Assembly: GCA_964459995.1 (NCBI GenBank)
Contig: CAYWOR010000016.1
Coordinates: forward strand, 1-61,560
Direction: 5' to 3'
Length of the DNA stretch: 61,560 nucleotides
Source: CAZSHG01 sp964459995
GTDB lineage: Bacteria > UBP14 > UBA6098
Position 1 is the stretch's first letter. Each line of letters begins with the position of its first letter. The notes below the pieces were generated by a model, which was not told the origin of the DNA, did not search any database, and saw only the letters and a program-made list of their open reading frames with translations. This document shows positions 57,634 through 61,560 of the stretch, in pieces. Made by a program: the position numbers and the translations under genes.

Positions 57634-58029
57634 TCAACCCACCTCATGAATCACCTCGGTAACCACGCCCCAGAGGGCAAAATCTTCGTCATCGCAGGGG
57701 ATTGGCTCGTAGTCGGAATTCTCCGGTAGAAGCGATGTTTCGCCATTCGCGATGTGAAGGCGTCGGACGACAAGTTCCCCGCCCGCGACCGCCACGACTA
57801 TCTTGCCGCTTTTGGCCTCCATCGCCCTATCCACAATGATTACATCTCCATTGAATATGCCGGCGCCGGTCATGGCGTCGCTATCGACCCGCATGAAGAA
57901 GGTCGCGGCGGGATGGCGGATATATCGGGCGTTGAGGTCGAGTTTGCCCTCGATGTAGTCCTGCGCGGGGGATTCGAACCCTGTCGTCCCCTCGAATTCG
58001 CGTATTTCTGTGCGTGGGATGTTGGGCAT
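57634..58029 (-). CDS. umuD: UmuD-like S24 protein lacking the catalytic Ser and Lys
   Basis: The 131-residue protein aligns along its length with UmuD: GFESPAQDYIEGKLDLN matches the cleavage-site region GFPSPAADYVEQ, and NSDYEPI matches NSAYSPI. The usual SGDSM box reads VDSDAM, so the catalytic serine position is alanine, and the usual VKKL lysine is arginine (VVRRL). Cleavage by the RecA-stimulated mechanism is therefore not expected. ATG 58029 follows GGGAGGAGG. Its partner UmuC is complete, so a structural, non-cleaved role is inferred; a DNA-error explanation is unlikely because both residues are changed. Confidence 0.85.
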   Translation of the reverse strand: MPNIPRTEIREFEGTTGFESPAQDYIEGKLDLNARYIRHPAATFFMRVDSDAMTGAGIFNGDVIIVDRAMEAKSGKIVVAVAGGELVVRRLHIANGETSLLPENSDYEPIPCDDEDFALWGVVTEVIHEVG

Positions 58030-58058
58030 AATATCCTCCTCCCTTTTACTAAGCCCTT

Positions 58059-58877
58059 TCATAGCATTCTTATCTGTCCGCCGCGGGGTTCGATACTCTG
58101 TCCGAGACGGCCTTTCATCATAAGGGCGTTGCGAACGGCGTTGCTTCCATGACAGTTGTTGAAAAAGACAAAAACCTTCGTTGCCGACGACGGCAGAGCG
58201 TCGATTCTGCTGATGACCTCGCCGATTTCGGTGTCGTTATAATAGTAATCGTATCGAAGCTGGCCGCCCTCCGACCACCATTTGTCGGCGTTCCTGCTGT
58301 GAAGGCGGACATAGGCGGTATCTCCGGTGGCGACAACCCTCCGCGACATGAGCTGGGGAATATCCGGCTCGTCGGGAGATACCCAGAGCATGCGCTCCCG
58401 CTCGACAAGGTCTATCGCCGAACCGTCGTCCCAGCCCTTATGGCGGAATTCCACGAAGAGGGGGATGTCTCCGGGAAGATTTTCCCGCATGAAGGGTAGA
58501 TATGCCTCGTTGCGGTCGTTGCGCTTGAAACTGAAGGGAAACTGCGCGAGAAGCCCGGACAATTTTCCGGCGTCGGTCAGTTCCTCGATTCGCGAGTTGA
58601 AGGCGTCGAAGATACCGAGATCGCCGTCGCGCTTGTGGGTTATCTCCCCCGGCAGTTTGACTATGAACTGGAATCCCTCCGGCGTAATTTCCGCCATCCG
58701 CCCGAGAGTTCCCGGTTTTGGGATGGCGTAGTAGGTTGAGTTGATTTCGGCGACATCGAAAAACTGGGCGTAGTATGGCAACCAGTGTTTGCGCGCGACA
58801 TTTTCGGGGTAAAAAGCCCCTTTCCAATCGTCGAAGGTATATCCGCTTGTGCCTATTAGAATTTCTTTATCTTTCAT
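58059..58877 (-). CDS. DUF72 (YecE-like) protein
   Basis: TIM-barrel protein of unknown biochemistry. The 272 residues start EILIGTSGYTFDDWKGAFYP and have the family features EINSTYYAIP near 52, KLPGEITHKRDG near 75, the FVEFRHKGW strand near 140, DTAYVRLHSRN and VFVFFNNCHGSNAVRNALMM near the C-terminus. Here it leads the umuD-umuC operon under the SOS box, implying a part in DNA-damage response, which is inference. Confidence 0.9.
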   Translation of the reverse strand: MKDKEILIGTSGYTFDDWKGAFYPENVARKHWLPYYAQFFDVAEINSTYYAIPKPGTLGRMAEITPEGFQFIVKLPGEITHKRDGDLGIFDAFNSRIEELTDAGKLSGLLAQFPFSFKRNDRNEAYLPFMRENLPGDIPLFVEFRHKGWDDGSAIDLVERERMLWVSPDEPDIPQLMSRRVVATGDTAYVRLHSRNADKWWSEGGQLRYDYYYNDTEIGEVISRIDALPSSATKVFVFFNNCHGSNAVRNALMMKGRLGQSIEPRGGQIRML

Positions 58878-58910
58878 CGCAGTCTCCGTTCTTTCGTTTC
58901 GTTCGCGTTA

Positions 58911-58924
58911 CGAACATATGTTCG
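58911..58924 (-). promoter_or_regulatory. LexA/DinR-type SOS box
   Basis: CGAACATATGTTCG is a perfect palindrome matching the Gram-positive/DinR SOS box (CGAAC-n4-GTTCG). It lies immediately downstream of a TTGACT-17-TATGAT promoter and upstream of DUF72-umuD-umuC, so a LexA-type repressor would block initiation. Confidence 0.85.
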
Positions 58925-58929
58925 CCTAC

Positions 58930-58958
58930 ATCATAAATGAGGAACTTCAAAAAGTCAA
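58930..58958 (-). promoter_or_regulatory. Promoter of the DUF72-umuD-umuC operon
   Basis: On the minus strand TTGACT (58953-58958), a 17-bp spacer and TATGAT (58930-58935), 53 bp upstream of the ATG. The SOS box covers the expected transcription start. Confidence 0.75.
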
Positions 58959-59192
58959 GCCCTTTTTTTCCCCCCGAACATGCCTCCAATGGGGTTTAGG
59001 TGATGTCCGTTTCCCGCTGGCCGTTGAGCGGAGCCGAAACGACATTCCGCCCCGAAGAGGGCGCCGAAACCACGGTGGCTGAGCCTGCTTACAGCCCTGC
59101 GCGGTCGAAGCCTTGCGCCTGGCAAAGTTTTTTCAACTTCGCGCAAAAAGTTCTTGCGCGCCCGTGAAAGAGGCTATACATTGGAAAGTGAT

Positions 59193-59345
59193 ATGAAGAC
59201 TGAGAGTCAACATAAGCGATTCCACGATCCCTCGACACCGAGGCGGCGCGGAGGATTGGCCTCTGCCGGGCGCACCAACTCTCAACTCTACACCCTCAAC
59301 TCTCAACTCGAACCGCCCCAAACCAAACCGGAGCTGGGGATATGA
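59193..59345 (+). CDS. Possible short leader ORF of module D (ends TKPELGI)
   Basis: The 50-residue frame begins MKTESQHKRFHDPSTPRRRG, contains NSQLYTLNSQLEPPQ from a dispersed AACTCTCAACTC repeat, and ends TKPELGI. Its TGA overlaps the ATG of the next gene (59342). As in module C, only the last residues and their DNA are conserved. From 58959 to 59192 the sequence contains dispersed-repeat-like fragments (for example GAGCGGAGCCGAAACG) and no gene. Confidence 0.35.
   Translation: MKTESQHKRFHDPSTPRRRGGLASAGRTNSQLYTLNSQLEPPQTKPELGI
59278..59312. repeat. AACTCTCAACTC-type dispersed repeat
   Basis: AACTCTCAACTCTACACC is followed by CTCAACTCTCAACTCG. An inverted relative (GAGAGTTGAGTGTTTAGAGT, then GGAGAGTTG) lies at 60782-60809, so the pair brackets the module D cargo genes. 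Confidence 0.55.
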
Positions 59346-60115
59346 AAGATTCTGAAAATAACAAAACGACGCAAAGCGTCACAACAATGAGAATAATGAG
59401 ACGGATATTGTTTTTCCTGATAATTATTGTTCATGTTTGTTTTTCGCAAGATTGCATTAATTTAGAATATCCAAGCTCAACTATGCTCGGAAGCTCATAT
59501 AGTATCATAATAGATACTTTCAAAACAAATAAATGCGAAACAGAAGTAATTGACTCAGACGAGCCACCAAGAGCAATATATGCGACCGACTATACCGAAC
59601 CATTTTATAAAGGAGGATTCTACCATAGAGAGATTACCCAGAATACAATATTGTATGGCCCGGTTATTACCGCTATTGAGATAAAATGCGATTGTTGGGA
59701 AAATGTCTGGCGAGTTAAACTCTTCTTCTTGATTGAAGAAAATGATACGGTTCTATTTGCTATTGAGAAATCATTAAGTTCTTTAAGAGGGGATTATAAA
59801 GAGGTTTTCAATGGGATTTATAACTCGATAAATATTAAGGCTGGTTTTAAGGGAAAAATAAGAGAAGGCATTTATCAGGATGCAGAATGTAGATGGTTGA
59901 AACTTACTTACGAAGGAATTTATGGCACATGGCTAGGTAAGACAATGAACGCCCATCTTATTATCAACGAGGGAATGTTCTTTCCAACGTCTTGTTATTT
60001 TACTGTAGTAAATAGAACACTATGGAAACGTTATGAAATTAGGGCAAAGAAAGCTTTTGAAGAATCGAAAGCCAAAGCAAAAAGAGAAGCTGAGAATTTG
60101 GGTGACGGGCTTTAA
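59342..60115 (+). CDS. AT-rich cargo gene of module D, exported protein
   Basis: Not recognised. From ATG 59342 the frame encodes 257 residues. A signal peptide begins about residue 19 (MRRILFFLIIIVHVCFSQD), so the true start may be ATG 59387 or 59396. The mature part has several cysteines (CINLEYPSS, KCETEV, IEIKCDCWENVW, EGIYQDAECRW) and a beta-rich body. Base composition is much more AT-rich than neighbours. It belongs to the module D cargo with the next gene. Confidence 0.55.
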   Translation: MKDSENNKTTQSVTTMRIMRRILFFLIIIVHVCFSQDCINLEYPSSTMLGSSYSIIIDTFKTNKCETEVIDSDEPPRAIYATDYTEPFYKGGFYHREITQNTILYGPVITAIEIKCDCWENVWRVKLFFLIEENDTVLFAIEKSLSSLRGDYKEVFNGIYNSINIKAGFKGKIREGIYQDAECRWLKLTYEGIYGTWLGKTMNAHLIINEGMFFPTSCYFTVVNRTLWKRYEIRAKKAFEESKAKAKREAENLGDGL

Positions 60116-60190
60116 CCCATAATTAATAGGCTTACCGTAAATCAATATCACTTAGACGTGTAATCGCCAAAAAAAGGAGTTAAAATTAAA

Positions 60191-60661
60191 ATGCAAAAAG
60201 TAGAGTTTTTAAAAGCTTGTATCAGTGAAATGGATAGAATTATTGATGGCATTAAATCCGAAATAGAAAATAGCACTTTTCGGTTTGTTTCTGCTGACAA
60301 TCTGGGTTTTAAACTTCTTGAAACAGGTTTTATCTCAATTCCTTGCCCAACATTAACGGTCTCTAAACATAATAAAACCTATGTTCTGAAGTTCGTACCG
60401 GGCGGGTATGTTCCCAAAGAATTTGAGGGCAAGCAAATGCCATTAAATATTGAAAATGATACATGTGAGTTAATTCTTAGAATCACTGAGGATAACAATC
60501 ATGTCGGAGATTGTGCCATAAGAATAAGGTCTTCTGATGGTCTGAAGTTCGGACATTCTCATCTTTGGAGTTTGAAAACCATTTCAGAGAATAATGAAAT
60601 TGCTTATCTAGGAGGGAAGATATCTGAAAATATTGTAAAAGACTTAGAATTCTTCTTTTAG
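60191..60661 (+). CDS. AT-rich cargo gene of module D, unknown cytosolic protein
   Basis: Not recognised. The 156-residue protein has an N-terminal helix (LKACISEMDRIIDGIKSEIE) and a mixed body with no signal peptide or membrane segment (HVGDCAIRIRSSDGLKFGHS). AAGGAG lies 13 bp upstream of the ATG. Together with the preceding exported protein it forms the variable contents of module D; the two do not resemble module C cargo. Confidence 0.55.
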   Translation: MQKVEFLKACISEMDRIIDGIKSEIENSTFRFVSADNLGFKLLETGFISIPCPTLTVSKHNKTYVLKFVPGGYVPKEFEGKQMPLNIENDTCELILRITEDNNHVGDCAIRIRSSDGLKFGHSHLWSLKTISENNEIAYLGGKISENIVKDLEFFF

Positions 60662-60715
60662 AATTTCCCTCTTTTCAACCACCCTCACCGTCGAGGTGGG
60701 GAACAGGTGTATTTG

Positions 60716-60766
60716 GGCGCGTCGGCGTCATTTCGTTCTTTTACATAGATTTAATTCATGTTATCC
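60716..60766 (+). repeat. Conserved module flank, copy D
   Basis: Matches 55591-55640 with the same orientation and the same position, about 55 bp after the last cargo gene. The following 60767-61010 carries dispersed-repeat sequence absent from module C, then the shared GTTGTT, AACTTATAACGA block returns near 61014-61038. Confidence 0.85.
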
Positions 60767-60775
60767 GGCGCAAGC

Positions 60776-60845
60776 GGAATTGAGAGTTGAGTGTTTAGAG
60801 TGGAGAGTTGCCCTTCGACATACTTCGACAGGCTCACCACAGGAG
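60776..60845. repeat. Dispersed-repeat cluster in the module D tail
   Basis: GAGAGTTGAGTGTTTAGAG then TGGAGAGTTG (60782-60809) is an inverted relative of 59278-59312. CTTCGACATACTTCGACAGG follows, with CACCACAGGAGCTCAGGGAC. These are interspersed repeats without coding capacity. Confidence 0.5.
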
Positions 60846-60900
60846 CTCAGGGACCGTGATTTCGCGGCGAAAAAACATAGGAGGTTGCGTATCGAAAAAC

Positions 60901-60958
60901 ACCCCCATACGGGTTCAAGCACCGGCGCTTTGCGCCACCCCTCTTTGAAAAGAGGGGA
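60901..60958. repeat. Dispersed palindromic element, copy 2
   Basis: ACCCCCATACGGGTTCAAGC is followed by a GGCGC/GCGCC hairpin and a CCCCTCTTT/AAAGAGGGG hairpin. It matches the reverse strand of 1-50. Confidence 0.65.
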
Positions 60959-61111
60959 ATTATCGGGGGAAAATCCCCAAAAACGAGGGGAAACTCCGAA
61001 AAGATGTTAAGTTGTTGTTCTTTATTAACTTATAACGAATACAACGAGCGGTTACTTCACGGATTCTCACAATAAAAACAGCCGAATCGCCCTAAATAGC
61101 CCCCGTGCGAT

Positions 61112-61363
61112 GTTGACGAGGTTCCGGACGGTGTTGATGAACCTCCGTAGAACGTTGGAGACCTACCGTTGGAGGTTGATAACCTTCCGTGCAGTGTTGG
61201 CAGAGCGCTGTAGAATGTTGACGTTCTTCCGTTCTGTGTTGGAGGATTACCGTAGCGTGTTGATGACTTACCGTAGCGTGTTGGTAAGTTACCGTAGAGA
61301 GTTGGTAGCCTTCCGTTCGCGGTTGGAATCTTACCGGAAAATGGGGTTCTTTCGCCGAAACAG
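61112..61363 (+). repeat. 21-bp tandem array D
   Basis: GTTG recurs at 61112, 61133, 61154, 61175, 61196, 61217, 61238, 61259, 61280, 61301 and 61322, exactly 21 bp apart (11 positions). The unit is GTTG, about six variable bases, TNCCGT, and about five variable bases. Substitution is concentrated in the two variable blocks. The end matches the C flank (TCTTACCGGAAAATGGGG). Confidence 0.95.
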
Positions 61364-61370
61364 TTTACGC

Positions 61371-61560
61371 GATGACATAAAAGATTGCCGCGGGGTGTCG
61401 CCCTCGCAATGACAGGGAGGGGAAATCCTAATGACTAAGATCGAATGACTAATGGATATTCGTCGGGCGAAACCGACGGCAATGAGATTGCCGCGAGCTG
61501 TCGCCCCAAGGCGGGCTTAGAATCTCGCATTGACGATTTGGTAAATTTGAGGAGTGGGCA
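61371..61560. other. Non-coding end of the window
   Basis: Contains two copies of GATTGCCGCG-type sequence (about 61384 and 61488), each followed within about 20 bp by CGCAATGA/GCATTGAC-like words, typical of dispersed repeats. No gene is visible. Confidence 0.4.

Noticed and set aside
57960..57985. A GGTTCGAATCC-like T-arm on the minus strand, suggesting a tRNA
   Set aside because: It lies inside the umuD-like coding frame, encodes conserved UmuD residues (GFESP), and no acceptor or anticodon arm fits.
43259..61363. CRISPR arrays
   Set aside because: Units are 21 bp with two constant blocks of 3-7 bp and no long fixed repeat with separate spacers; no cas gene is present.
43259..61363. Tandem interspaced guide RNA (TIGR) arrays or diversity-generating retroelements
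   Set aside because: No Tas-like, Nop-domain or reverse transcriptase gene is in the window, and the unit is too short.
61110..61412. Plus-strand heptad protein across array D
   Set aside because: Same reasoning; no ribosome site, and conserved DNA flanks continue through the frame without regard to codons.

Overview
The window looks like a diderm bacterium of the Fibrobacterota-Chlorobiota-Bacteroidota (FCB) group, probably an uncultivated candidate phylum (Cloacimonadota/WOR-3-like). The evidence is an Omp85-type outer-membrane protein, lipoproteins, a type IV pilus/type II secretion ATPase, exported proteins with C-terminal PNPFN...YDVxGR...LPxGxYLVR sorting-type domains, and a sodium-pumping methylmalonyl-CoA decarboxylase operon. 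The phylum is an inference. No rRNA, tRNA or CRISPR-Cas locus was seen.

Left part (1-37.2 kb) is a dense, mostly housekeeping chromosome. galE and an exported barrel-like protein come first. Then a nine-gene operon on the minus strand (mutase large and small subunits, MeaB, epimerase, decarboxylase alpha, gamma-like, biotin carrier and beta subunits, BirA) interconverts succinyl-CoA and propionyl-CoA and couples decarboxylation to Na+ export. Next are an IspH-UbiA-type fusion, a nucleotidyltransferase/phosphohexomutase fusion, two membrane glycosyltransferase-like proteins, glycogen synthase, two exported proteins, a folB-folK-deoxynucleoside kinase-panB-panC run facing a DUF2520-yggS-mazG run, a pilB-xseB-Omp85 overlap group, a 5'-nucleotidase, mutS2, a MIF-like tautomerase and a membrane zinc protease.

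Middle part (37.2-52.9 kb) is accessory. It holds an orphan sugar-type ABC permease behind a lipoprotein whose leader copies the permease N-terminus, a hicBA pair, a TlpA-like lipoprotein, a RelE-type toxin-antitoxin pair and a von Willebrand A protein. It also holds a REP-associated transposase bracketed by 90-bp REP arrays, several exported sorting-domain proteins (one broken by a stop codon), two XRE regulators and a CDF cation exporter.

Right part (53-61.5 kb) holds a tiny Lys/Ala/Pro-rich protein between a strong promoter and a terminator, a glycine-zipper protein, and an SOS-type operon (DUF72, umuD-like, umuC) under a CGAACATATGTTCG box. The UmuD-like protein lacks the Ser/Lys dyad. 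Two AT-rich modules of unknown genes with shared ends lie on either side of the SOS operon.

The most unusual signal is a family of four tandem arrays (about 43.26-43.45, 48.88-49.10, 55.77-56.03 and 61.11-61.36 kb). All have a period of exactly 21 bp and no visible indels, but each has its own consensus made of two constant blocks separated by variable blocks. Two arrays lie immediately after related XRE regulator genes. The other two end modules that share flanking sequence but carry unrelated AT-rich cargo. This is the best candidate for an undescribed system.
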